Source of the DNA: Saccharina japonica
Taxonomy: Eukaryota > Sar > Phaeophyceae > Laminariales > Laminariaceae
NCBI GenBank assembly: GCA_008828725.1
Contig: MEHQ01001439.1
Location: 86,866 to 150,865 of the forward strand
DNA: 64,000 nt
Direction: 5' to 3'
Part shown: piece by piece, positions 47,541-58,100 of the stretch
Position numbering within the stretch: position 1 is the stretch's first letter
Layout of the letters: the number at the start of each line of letters is the position of its first letter
Translations under genes and position numbers: made by a program
Notes under the pieces: model-generated
Seen by the model: the letters and a program-made list of their open reading frames with translations, nothing else
Database searches by the model: none
Told to the model about the DNA's origin: nothing

Positions 47541-47765
47541 TCATGATCTATCTACTGTATATACTGTATATAGATCATCTAGTCCCTCGCCTGCCGTTGT
47601 GAGAGGCTAGGCTGTGCAGAACAAGCATAGCAAACAGATCCAACCAACAGCAAACATGTGCTACCGGTACTTATTAGAGATCATGCAGATCGTGCGAGTC
47701 CCACCCGGCAAAATGAGCTAGACCATACAGATCATACAGTATCGGGAACAGATCTATCTGCCTTT
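47541..47765 (+). repeat. GATC-rich repeat related to the 18606-19627 foldback
   Basis: Shares ccctcgcctgccg, cagatccaacc, cagcaaacaagtgctac-like blocks, gagtcccaccc and atgagctaga with 19440-19580. Confidence 0.55.
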
Positions 47766-47911
47766 CAAATATATAGATATCATGAAGACGCATGGTACGG
47801 TAGAGGTGCACCATTTCTGCCTTCTGAGGGTGATCACTTGAGGAGCTCTCGTACACCTCACCCAAAAACTGACTTTTAACAGAAAAATAAAAGTGCTACG
47901 TACCCGACTAA

Positions 47912-48118
47912 GGGCCCGTTTTAACGAAGAAAAAAAAAATCAATTTGGAAAAAAAAATTCAAATCCGCTTTTCATTGGTCAACACACGCACCAGCACCAA
48001 AGATTAGGATATTGGGGCATAATGTTTGGTGCTGGTGCGTGTGTTGACCAATGAAAAGCGAATTTGATTTTTTTTTTTTTCCAAATTGAAATTATTTTAT
48101 AGTCGTTAGTATGGGCCC
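47912..48118. mobile_element. PIF/Harbinger-like MITE (copy 2)
   Basis: 207 bp, ends GGGCCCGTTTTAACGA and its inverse, flanked by TAA on both sides as a 3-bp target duplication. It is a near-complete foldback with the same tggtcaacacacgcaccagc arms as copy 1. Confidence 0.8.
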
Positions 48119-48209
48119 TAACCCATCCAGAACTGAACAACATTATCCCACTCTAATTCCAAGTAGTAGTTTGTTCCCAAAAACGGGGGACCAGTTCTTA
48201 AGGGGTTGA
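48118..48209. mobile_element. piggyBac-like mini-MITE (copy 3), abutting the Harbinger-like MITE
   Basis: It reads ctaacccatccagaactg at the left and agttcttaaggggttga at the right. The outer TTAAs are mutated. It begins exactly where the Harbinger-like copy ends. Confidence 0.65.
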
Positions 48210-48394
48210 CAAGCCCATTGGCTGTGTGTTAAATGAAAAATAATGCCGACACCAGAATGAGATTCCGACCATCTTGGGTTGATGAGTTCCATCATTCAGA
48301 AAATGTTTCAGCCAAAAAGAGGTATACCTTGCATACCTCTATCGTCGCAGCACGCGTCTGAAGGGGAAATCCAAGGGTGCACAAAAAAAAAAGA

Positions 48395-48680
48395 AAACGA
48401 CACCACACACCTAGGAAGGTCAGAATGAAAAACAAACCGGATCGCTGTGATCACAGGACGAAATGAGCAAAAAACATTTTTTTTTCGTTTTTTGTTCCCT
48501 TTTTTTTACTTGGTTTTAGAGACCCCCCCATATTTTTTTTTCGCTGGTCGGGGGGGGGGGGGGGGGAAAAAAAAAAATTTTTTTTTTTTTTTTTTGGGCC
48601 CACACAGTGTCCTTTTTTTCCCCCTTCAAAATAGGGGGGGGGGGGGTGTGGTGTCGATAACTTTTTTTTTTGTGCACCCT
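48395..48680 (+). repeat. Homopolymer-rich repeat with ACTTGGTTTTAGAG block
   Basis: Blocks gtcagaatgaaaaacaaac and acttggttttagagacccc recall 4490-4600 and the arms at 57535-57792. Long G, A and T runs (48551-48595, 48634-48646) make base counts here unreliable. Confidence 0.45.
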
Positions 48681-48766
48681 TGGGAAATCGATTATTATCT
48701 GCCCGAGGTGGGGATATTTGTAACAACTTGTTGTCAACTGCTGTGTGCGCTGGTGGAAGACGTGTC

Positions 48767-48862
48767 TTAACCCATACCAGGTACAGAACTGGAAAAAAAA
48801 AACCACACTAATTCCAAGTAGTTTGTCCTCAAATTCGTGGGACCAGTGCTTAAGAAATTGAA
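48767..48862. mobile_element. piggyBac-like mini-MITE (copy 4) with an inserted TACCAGGTA
   Basis: TTAACCCA, then TACCAGGTA, then CAGAACTGG, where other copies read TTAACCCATTCAGAACTG. The middle matches the family. The right end has decayed. Confidence 0.65.
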
Positions 48863-49107
48863 CAAAAAATCGGAGATTTCGGTCGGACCCGTGGCGCGGA
48901 TCTCCGGCTTCCCCCAGCTTAAAAGTACCACTATTGTACCTAGATATAAGAACCGTTTTGATTACATAGTAATATATAAACGGTTCTTATATTGAGGGAC
49001 ATATTGGTGAGGCATTACCTCGTTGAGCGTTAAACGCTGACGCTACCCCTTTGATGTTAACAGCTATACCGCCAGTGGTAACGGTAATGCCGATGCTGAG
49101 GCCAACG

Positions 49108-49206
49108 CTTACCGCTTACCGCTTACCGCTTACGCTTGACGCTTACGCTTGACGCTTACGCTTGACGCTTACGCTTGACGCTTACGCTTGACGCTTACGC
49201 TTGACG
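49108..49206 (+). repeat. 13-bp minisatellite CGCTTACGCTTGA
   Basis: About six perfect 13-bp units, preceded by shorter taccgct units (ccgcttaccgcttaccgctt). Confidence 0.9.
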
Positions 49207-49339
49207 CATTAAGGACATGCCCTATGTTCGAGGCGAACGTGCAATCTAAGCAACTCGCTTTTCCATGTAGTTAGCCCCTTTTGGAGCCATTTTAAGGGGC
49301 CTTCTAAGGGGTACAAGGGATAGCGGCCAAAGCAATGAC

Positions 49340-49700
49340 AACTTCGATCTTATCAATCGTATTATATGGTAAATTTGGTCTTATCAATCGTATCATATGG
49401 TAACTTTGGTGTTTATCAACCGGTAGCTTTGGTTGTTATCAACCGTATGGTAACTTTGGTTTTACCAAGCGTACGATAACTTAGGTGTTACCAACCCTCT
49501 ACGTACGAGCAGCGGAAGCGCCCAGCAGTACGGGTAGGAACATGCTGTGCCTGTCTGTGTGCCGAACGAACGACTCCGTGCATCGTGTCTCCGACAGCAA
49601 TCGGCACCATCGCCCCATCACGCAGCGACCGTTGCTGGAATCGTCCCGTTTTGTATCGTCAAATTTCTCCTCTCAAGCCGCACGATTTTGGGGACAAGAT
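49340..49700 (+). repeat. Degenerate TATCAAYCGTA/GGTAACTTTGGT array and unique tail
   Basis: Repeats of about 30 bp (cttatcaatcgtatcatatg, gtaactttggt) run to about 49496. The following sequence (gagcagcggaagcgcccagc, agtacgggta, then tcgtcaaatttctcctctc) matches 58300-58510 in diverged form, so both belong to one dispersed repeat. Confidence 0.55.
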
Positions 49701-50032
49701 GTACGTACACATATAGAACTAGTGTGGGGCATGCTGTTATGCAGTTTTAAAAGGGCGAAAGGCGCAAGCGTCCGACGTTGACGCCCAAGGCCCAGATACG
49801 CGCCTCCTGCCGGCAGTGAAACCGCCCCCGCTTGTTGTAAGGATAAAACCCTAGCCTGGGCAATCGGTCGATATATTACCCCTATAGATCAGTGCTATAG
49901 GACTGCGTGAGACAGAGTATCTCCTTGCAGGTTTGTCTATTGAGCATCCTTGGTGTTAATTCACTTTCACGCAGAATCAAGCGTAGACGAGAAGCAGCTT
50001 TTATTATTTCCCAGAGGCAGATGACATCTGGC

Positions 50033-50288
50033 CCGGGACGCATGCTACGATAGAGGTGCACCATGTTTTTGCTGAGCTCCTCACTTAAGAAGCGTCATAT
50101 CTCATCGAAAAAATTGATTTTGGGGGAAAATCAAAGTGTTGCCGGATGCGAAATCTCATGATCGAAGTATACCCTGAAACATTATTGGTCGCAATAATGA
50201 GAGTCCGACGAATTTGGGTTAAGGAGCCCGATCATTCAGAAAACGATTCGGTCTAAAAGTGCTACCTCTACCGTAGCACGCGTCCCGG
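50033..50288. mobile_element. GACGCATGCTACG foldback MITE (copy 2, undisturbed)
   Basis: 256 bp. The left end is ccgggacgcatgctacgata, and the right end reads ccgggacgcgtgctacggta inverted. The ends are about 28 bp and there is no coding capacity. Confidence 0.65.
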
Positions 50289-50424
50289 AAGGGGTTCGAG
50301 CCCCTTCCGACCTTATAAATCCCGAATACGAATGCCATCCAACTTATACGAAAACGGACCAATTACCTATTAATGAGGTAATTGCCGGCCTTCCAAGCCC
50401 ATACTATTACATCAGTACACAGCC

Positions 50425-50640
50425 CCCCCCCCCCCCCCCTCCCCCGCCTGCACAATGCGGGCGTAAAAAATGCTTGTGGAGACATCGAAAGATGTAGCAC
50501 ACAATTAGGCGTACCAAATCGAGAGGTGGTACGTAGACACCTTGTGGGGTTTGCTACTATATGTGCATTGTCCAATATCTCTACAAGGATTTGTTCACGC
50601 CCACATCGTGCCAAGGAGTGGTCCCGGCCGCTTGTGTAGG
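50425..50640 (-). repeat. Retroelement-associated fragment (second copy of the 28200-28400 repeat)
   Basis: It shares gtggagacatcgaa, tgtagcacaca, caccttgtggggt and gtcccggccgcttgtg with 28200-28400. A C tract (50426-50439) lies at one edge. Confidence 0.45.
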
Positions 50641-51344
50641 TAACGTCTTCACATTTGGCGTCGTCGGCAGGACATGGGTTTGGATCCCACTTCGGGTGTT
50701 TCTTTTATAGAAACCCTTACTACGCGTGCGCCCCTAAAAACATGCCTCCCTGGTTTTCCCAGGTATCGAAACGAAGAGGCGGTACCGTTACGTCCCAAAG
50801 ACCCCGCCGTTCAGAGCGGGGGGGGGGTGTTGTAAGGGTTACCCAGGGCTCGTGAAAACAGAAAAGAAAGAAAGAGGATTTAAGGAAGTATTACTTGTTT
50901 AAAATGTTTGTATGTGTTGTGCTGACTGGCGGCCGCCGCAGTAGTCTCGCAGTAGTGGTAGCCGCGTAGCCTCTTGAGTAAGACGTTTTCGTTCTGAGCA
51001 CGAAGAATTGTTAGGATAGTTGTGCCTTGAAGAGCTGCTTTCATTTCCTATAAGGTCAACTGGCGGGAAATCCACGGGTAAACCGTTTGGGGAAGTTTCG
51101 CGGGTTTTTTTTTTGGCAAAGTGTGTCATTCGACATAAAACGGTATACCGGGACAGAAAACGGTATCTCCCTTTCTGGTTTATAGTCAAAACATGAAATT
51201 TAACCATTAATAATCTGCTGTGCGGATAATGCTCTCCGAAGGGCAATATGGTTTACCATCACACGAGAGTCCATGCCTGTTGCCCCTCCCGCCGAACAGC
51301 GGCGAAAACGTGCCGGACAAGCCACCCATGCGTGATCTACAATA
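50641..51344. other. Non-coding stretch, no gene assigned
   Basis: A B-box-like gggtttggatccc (about 50674) hints at another tRNA-derived element. An inverted pair (gaaacccttac at 50709 and gtaagggttac at 50831) suggests a small foldback. Confidence 0.35.
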
Positions 51345-51575
51345 TCCAACGGTAAGATGAGCGACACCACCCAACGGTAAGATGAGCTATACCACCCAAC
51401 CGTAAGATGTTTGATCTACCCAACCCAACGGCAAGACGAGCGACACCAACCAGCGGAAAGACGAGCCACATCACCCAACGGTTAAGATGAGTGACCCAAG
51501 CCACTCAACGGTAGGATGAGTGATATAAACCACCCAACGGTAAGATGTGCGAGAGCTACACCACCCAACGGTAAG
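51345..51575 (+). repeat. CCCAACGGTAAGATGAGYGA minisatellite
   Basis: Eight or so imperfect units of about 24-32 bp: cacccaacggtaagatgagc, then gacac or gatata linkers. Confidence 0.8.
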
Positions 51576-51894
51576 AAGGGGGCACAAACAAAAAAAAAAC
51601 GCAAAGGGAATAACTATATAACCCTAATCTCTGCCACGGAGTTCCACCGCCCCATACACGAGGCGTCTTCTTCGTCTTCACACAGCAGCCTCCGCGTCCT
51701 CAACTTCATCGAAATCCGTGTAGACGCCTTGCACGAGCGTGGCAATCTGTTTTCCGTCGACACACCAATCAATGGAAGGAGAGCGGGGTTTAGGCGGAGG
51801 CATGCTACGGAAGGGGGGAAGTTTTTTTTTCTGATAGGCGGGGGAGGGGGGGATCGCTTGGTTTTAAAGACCCCCCCCCCCCGTCATATAAATA

Positions 51895-52400
51895 TATGAT
51901 ATATTTATAGGTTGGGTTGGCGTCGGTTGGCAACGACGCTGTAAAACACGCCACTCGCTGCGGGAGCTAGACAACCAGGGTGCCGTTTTTTTTTGTTTTT
52001 TTTTTTGGCGGTCACCAAAGCTGGCGGTCGAGTAGATCATTTGTGCGGGGTGGAGAATCTTTGTTCCGCACAAGGGGAATGGTCGTATCACGTAGTGTTA
52101 ATATGGTAAGGCGTCCGCGAGGCAGTTACATAGTAAAACCCATTGCTGTCTCCGGAAGTGGCCACACCAGAAATTAAATGAACTCATTGAAGCTGTCGTC
52201 CATATGCAAGTCCGCCTCAGAGGCGGTTCTTAGCAGGATGCAGCTCACCCTCCATGCGACTCGCCCAATACCTCACGGCGCTTCGCGCTTGGTGCAAGCA
52301 ATGTCTGCCTGGTTGGTGAAAACCCAACGCGCTCCGTCCCGGCATTGTAGGGATGCGAGGGTCTATGGTCATATGACTACGGCCGTGCACAACATGAGTA
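51895..52400 (-). repeat. 500-bp dispersed element (inverted copy)
   Basis: It matches 54258-54759 in reverse. Shared blocks include ggcggacttgcatatgga, ttcatttaatttctggtgtg, gtgatacgaccattcccc and gccaaccgacgccaaccc. One end is the GTACTCATG unit with its C tract; the other ends at cctataaatata. Confidence 0.75.
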
Positions 52401-52414
52401 CACCCCCCCCCCTA

Positions 52415-52880
52415 GGGTTCTTAGCAGGATCCAGCTCACCCTCCACGCGACTCGCCCAATACCTCACGGCGCTTCGCGCTTGGTGCAAGCAATGTCTGCC
52501 TGGTTGGTGAAAACCCAACGTTCTCCGTCCCGGCATTGTGGGGATGCGAGGGTCTACGGTCGTACGACTACGGCCGTGCACGACGTGAGTACACGCCCCC
52601 CCCCTAGTGATCACACCATAATACAAAAATAAAAATAATTCGACGCTGTCATCCATATGCAAGAAAGTCCGCCTTACAAACGGTTCTTAGCCTGATGCAG
52701 CCCACCCTCCATGAGATTCGCCGAACACCTCACGTTTCGCTTCGCGCTTGGTGCTAATAGCAATGCCTTTCTGGTCGGTGGTGGAAACCCGACGTGCTCC
52801 GCCCCGGCATTGTAGGGATGGGAGGGTCTATGGTCTTACGACTACCGGTATGCATGACATGAGTACACCCCCCCCCCTTC
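52415..52880 (-). repeat. Two truncated tandem copies of the dispersed element head
   Basis: Copies at about 52415-52605 and 52680-52877 each run from gttcttagc..gatgcagc through gcgcttcgcgcttggtgc to a GTACTCATG unit and a C tract. The order is head-to-tail with the full copy, so the region was built by tandem duplication. Confidence 0.7.
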
Positions 52881-52956
52881 TAGACACCCCACCCCGTTCA
52901 AGGAACTCCTTCGCCATGCTAGCCGCCTCCGTCGCACCACCACATCGAGCCATGCC

Positions 52957-53331
52957 TTTACAGTGCGGTATATGCCTTTACAGCAGTGCGGTATATGCCA
53001 CTACAGCAGTGCGGTATATGCCACTACAGTGCGGCATGTGCCTTTACAGTGCAGTATAAGCCACTTAAGCAGTGCGGTATATGCCATTACAGTGCGATAT
53101 ATGCCATTGCAGTGCCGTATATGCCACTACAGTGCGGTATATGCCACTACAGTGCGGTATATGCCTTTACAGTGCGGTATATACCATAACAGTGCGGTAT
53201 ATGTCACTACAGCAGTGCGGTATACGCCACTACAGTAGTGCGGTATATGCCACTACAGTGCGGCATATGCCACTACAGTGCGGTATATGCCTTTACAGTG
53301 CGTTATGTGCCACTACAGCAGTGCGGTAGGG
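52957..53331 (+). repeat. 20/23-bp satellite CAGTGCGGTATATGCCACTA
   Basis: About 18 units. Most are 20 bp, and some carry an extra CAG (cagcagtgcgg). Two sub-variants alternate (gccacta and gccttta). Confidence 0.9.
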
Positions 53332-53730
53332 GAGGTACTTTTGGGCCCAATTTTTTCTTACCGGCGGGGCTTCAATTCAACTTAAGGGGCTACGTACCCC
53401 ATGTTTGTGCATTCCCATTTCGCGCCTATACGATTGTTGTTCATGGTGACGATGGTGCTGACGACAATGCTACTGTAGTATTTATTGATGGATGACGTTG
53501 ATGGTGATGGCGACGATGTTCTCACACTATTTCAACAGATCGTTACCATGAAACCTATCCCGTGGTCACAAGTAATGGCATGCGATTGCCCATTGGGAGG
53601 GAGGCGAAATTACTGCGGCTGCTCGAGAGTTATCCTATACGGCACCGTACCGTAGAGTAGAAACCTAACATTTCTCAGGTTCCTATTATTATGTAGCATC
53701 AGGAGCGCTCTATACCCCGCCCAAAAGAAA
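53332..53730. other. Non-coding stretch, no gene seen
   Basis: Mixed sequence with tggtgatgg-type triplets. No coding evidence. Confidence 0.4.
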
Positions 53731-53906
53731 CAGGGCTATTCACGGCTCGTGACCCGACCTGCTGGCCGAGTCAGAAGGTCTTCAAAGTATCACGGGTTGG
53801 GTCCTGTCGGGTCAGGATTTTGTTCAAAATCTCTGACCCGCCCCGACCCGACCCGATCCGATCCGACCCGACCTGCGAGGTTTCACCTGACCCCTGAACA
53901 GCCCTG
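53731..53906. mobile_element. hAT-like MITE, CAGGGCTGTTCA family (copy 3)
   Basis: Left end cagggctattcacgg, right end ctgaacagccctg. The interior ccgacccgatccgatccgac matches copies 1 and 2. Confidence 0.6.
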
Positions 53907-54257
53907 GAAAAAACGACTGGTGACAAGACGCGATTATATTGGCGCAACCTGATGAACAAGAAATTTCCCATCGGCTACGTACCCCCATACACTTCTCCGA
54001 GTAACGAATACAATCGTAAAACACAAAAATGGATTGCAAACGTGCTTCGAGGTATTTTCTTGTGGTTAGTGTTGCTTAGTTTATTGAGGAGCCCCGCCGT
54101 TCGGCTTTATTTGGGGCTCGAAAATACCCCCCCCCCCCCCCCCCCCCCCCGTTTTTCGTCCCTCAGATCCTGAACCCCATTACAGCCCCCCCCCCCCCCC
54201 CCCCCCTCCTACCGGGGCCTGAATCCCGAAGCCAAGCACGGGCGGGGGGGGGAGGGG

Positions 54258-54759
54258 GGTACTTCATTTTCATGCATGGTCGTAGTCGTATGACCATAGA
54301 CCCTCGCATCCCTACAATGCAGGGACGGAGCATGAATGTCGGGTTTTCACCGACCAGGCAGACATTGCTAGCACCAAGCGCCAAGCGCCGTGAGGTGTTG
54401 GGCGAGTCGCATGAAGGGTGAGCTGCATCCTACTAAGAACCGCTTGTGAGGCGGACTTGCAAATGGATAACAGCTTCAATGGGTTCATTTAATTTCTGGT
54501 GTGGCCACTTCCTGAGACAGCAATGGGAGCACTATGTAACTGCCTCGCGGGTGCCTTACCATATCCACACTACGTGATACGATCATTCCCCTTGTGCGGA
54601 GCAAAGGTTCTCCACCCCGCACAAATGATCTAACTCGACCGCCAGCTTTGGTAACCGCCAAAAAAAAAAAAACGGTACCCTGGTTGTCTAGCTCACGCAG
54701 TGAGAGGCGTGTTTTACAGCGTCGTCGCCAACCGACGCCAACCCAACCTATAAATATAT
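54258..54759 (+). repeat. 500-bp dispersed element (direct copy)
   Basis: It begins in a GTACTTCAT variant of the GTACTCATG unit after a G tract and ends at ccaacctataaatatata. A partial GTACTCATG unit follows at 54760-54840. Very long C tracts at 54127-54150 and 54187-54206 lie just upstream. Confidence 0.75.
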
Positions 54760-55174
54760 ACTTCATTTTCATGCATGGCCGCGTCGTATGACCATAGACC
54801 CGGGGGACTCATGTCGTGCAGGCCGTAGCGTATCACCGCACACGACCGTCGAAGAGCGCTATCATGCCTATACAGGTGCGACCGCACTTACAGAATTGAG
54901 TATGGCACATCATCGCCAGCGTCGCCCTACTTTGATCCCTTATTTAGTCCTCAATCGGCAAACGTTTCATCTCTACTTCATGGTTTACTCTCTAAAAACG
55001 TTAACATTGCACCCCCACCACTGCAAATATCCTCTGCATCATATGCAAACCCATGTTTTTTCTCACTATATTCTTGGAACAAAAATTATCAGGTATGGTT
55101 ATAATGATACTCAACAGCAGAGCAACTCCTGAGTACGGCAAACCAAATCCCTCACCCCGCTTTCCACCACAAAA

Positions 55175-58100
55175 TCAACCGCCCACCTGGTACGCCAGGA
55201 AACCCGTGAGCGCGGGGATAAACTCGAGCGTCTCCTTGTTCTTCGAGACCAGTAACACCAGAAGCCCCGCAAGCGCCAGCCTCGCCGGTCCTCCCCCCGC
55301 CCTCCCGCCTCCCTCCGAGTCCTCCTTCCCCAGGCTCTCGACGAATCTGCTGAGCAGCACGAGGTAGGCTGTTCCGAGGGTCGCCCCCACTCCGAAGCTG
55401 CAGGCTGCTTTGAAGGACAAGCACCATGCCCCGCTTGTCCCGAGGAGACCCACAAAAACGTTGTCTCCGATTAGACGCCATTTTCGCTTCTCGAACAACC
55501 TCTCTTGTCTGGCTATTGCCTATAAACAGAGGGTGGGGTAGGGTAGGGTAGGGTAGGGTAAGGTACGGGTAGGGTAGGGTAAGGTAAGGGTAGGGTAGGG
55601 TAAGGGTAGGGTCGGGTCGGGTAGGGTAGAGTAGGGTAGGGTCGGGTAGGGTAGGGTAGGGTAGGGTAGGGTAGGGTAAGGGTAGGGTAGGTAGGGTAAG
55701 GGTAAGGTAGGGTAAGGTAGAGTAAGGTAGGGTAAGGGCAGGGAAGGGCAGGGTAGGGTAGGGTAGGGTAGGGTAGGGTAGGGTAGGGTAGGGGTGGCTC
55801 CGGCAATATGCTACAGCTTCCGAAATATAACAAACAACAAGAAGAAAAACACGTTCCTCCTCCTGGTCGGCACCTGGGCACCCGGCAAGGGTAAAGCGCC
55901 GAGGTTTTCGTTGCCGGATCGCGGGACACGAGCCGGACCAGCATGCTGCCGCCCGCAATGAACCAACTAACAGGTTAGCCAGCCAGCCAACCAATCAACC
56001 AACGATTTGGCCAACCAACCAACCAACCAACTAACCAACCAATCAAGATTAACCAACCAATTGACCAACGAATAAAAATTAGCCAACCAATTGGCCAACC
56101 AATCAAAATTAACCAACCAGCAACCAATCAAAACGCGAACTAACCAACCAACAACCAACCGAAACACCAACCAACCAGTTCAATCAACCAACCCAATCAA
56201 CCAACCAGCCATCCAACCCACCCACCTCCGGCATCATCGCTTCCGGAGTGATGGCCGCCGACCTAGTGGTGGTGACCTTTCCGCCTTTCCCCGATCGCCA
56301 AGGCGCTGAGGCAACAGAGTCCGGCCCGAAGGAGCTGATCGTCATCATCTTCGACCCCACCAGATATTCTGACTGGTACACCTGCGCGGACCGAGGGGAT
56401 CGCCGGTCAGAAAAAATAAAAAATAAAAGAGAGGCGCCGAAAACGAAGCAATCAGAGGCGTGCGACAATAGGGGTACAGCAGTAGGTAGCCCCTGTTTAA
56501 GGGACCCCGCGATAAGGGAAAAAAGCGGTAAATAAGGGACCTCAATTTTCTGCACACCATTTTAGCCCACTAGTGACTGCCAGGTATAAGGGGCCGGTAC
56601 CAACTCTGATAACGGACGTCGGTATGTAAGGGACTTCCAATCCCTAACGCACTCTGTTCTAATAGGGTCCCTTAAAAAGGGGCTACTCGGCTGAGGAACT
56701 ACTCAATAAGGCATACCAGGTATGCCTTATAAGGCATGGCTTAATCGTTGGAATAAGGCATGGCTTATGGTTGGGATAAGGCATGACTTATCGTTGGAAT
56801 AAGGCATGACTTATCGTTGGGATAAGGCATGGCTTGTCGTTGGAAGACGGCATGCCTTAACGTTGGAATAAGGCATGGCTTATCGTTGGAATAAGGCATG
56901 CCTTATCGTTCGAGCACAGTTTGTCATGCCTTATTATTATTCGTCGTACACCTACGCCATGGGACTGCTCATAGGGCTAACTTTTCACATACATATAATG
57001 TACTACGTTCTGTATCTCAAAATCAGTTTCTGGGTGACTCACTACTAATAGTATTCATATAGTCTAAAGCTTTTCAAGTGACAAGCTTCAGAAAAATACT
57101 ACTGCAGGCACAAGCCTACCGTAGCGAACATCATCAGCCGACAGTCGCCGCGCAAGAAAAAACAAGCCACATTACGCGTTACGCGCGTGCGGGCAGGAGG
57201 GAGCAAGGAAGGGGCAACAATTGGGCTTAACGCTTGGCGTCAAGTACTCCATTGACAGACCAAGGGCACATGGCAGGTTTCATTATAATGTATACCAAGG
57301 GCACATACCAGTCCAGGTCCTATTTATCGGAAAAATTCAGACTGCCAGGTAAGCTTAAAAAACAACAACAACAACAACAACAAGAACATCAACTGCGAGA
57401 TCGAGGATTTAATCGAAACTCATCTTTGTAAGCTGCGCGTGATAAATAGATCGTGCGTACTACTAGCAGTACGGGTTTTATATGACCTCATGAAGGATGT
57501 ACATATTCCTTCCTACCTATTGTATCAGGGTACCGGTAAACACCGCTCGCGAGTTGCGTTTAAGAATACAACTCCTCTGTCTAAAACCAAGTGAATAGAA
57601 ATGGCTACTTTTTTTGAAGTTATTTTTCGTCCACCACGACCCTCGCTTAACCCAATGACCTAACCCTAACCCTAACCCAACCCCATGTCGAGATGCACGG
57701 GAAAAAAAAAAATGTGAAAAATTACCAAATTTTATTCACTTGGTTTTAGAGGGAGTTGTATTCTTAAACGCAACTCCGGAGTTGTGTTTACCGCTACGCT
57801 ATTGTATCATACCTGCTTGTTGATCTCCGCCGTCCTCTCCTCGTCCGTCCTCCGATCTATAGTGACAGTGTCGTCGTCGGTCGCGGCAGCGGCCTCGCCG
57901 TCATCCACCGCGTCCCCTGTCCCCTTGGCGTAAGGAACGCCTACAGAACCGCGCTTGCGGGGGCGGCGGAGGTTCTCGTACGCGTGCGGCGTTCGAGTCT
58001 GCCCGCGGTACTCGTGTCCCTCCTGAAAGGCACCAGGTACGCGGCAAGGTATTGCCCGAACGAACGAGTATCATATACCATACCAGGTATCAGGTACAGC

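Larger units (their letters stand above)
47786..48359. mobile_element. GACGCATGCTACG foldback MITE (copy 1), carrying nested MITEs
   Basis: The left end agacgcatggtacggtagag and the right end ctctatcgtcgcagcacgcg are inverted. Interior blocks match the undisturbed copy at 50033-50288. About 300 bp of Harbinger-like and piggyBac-like MITEs (47912-48209) are inserted inside. Confidence 0.6.

Noticed and set aside
50285-50312. T-arm-like ggaaggggttcgagcccctt, a possible tRNA
   Set aside because: There is no D-arm, anticodon arm or acceptor stem at tRNA spacing. It starts in the terminal inverted repeat of the 50033-50288 MITE.
49108-53331. CRISPR-like direct repeats (13-bp, 20-bp and 24-bp arrays)
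   Set aside because: Units are contiguous without unique spacers and the setting is eukaryotic. They are minisatellites.
52963-53495. Cys/Tyr-rich repeat proteins (MPLQCGICHYSAVYA type)
   Set aside because: Frames are products of the 20/23-bp satellite, with no start context or splice sites.
55536-55795. Telomere or interstitial telomere block
   Set aside because: The unit is the pentamer GGGTA rather than TTAGGG, and it lies inside an intron.
55152-55994. 280-codon and 143-codon frames with PTLPYPTLPYPT repeats
   Set aside because: They arise from translating the pentamer array. The real exon begins only after the acceptor at 55520.
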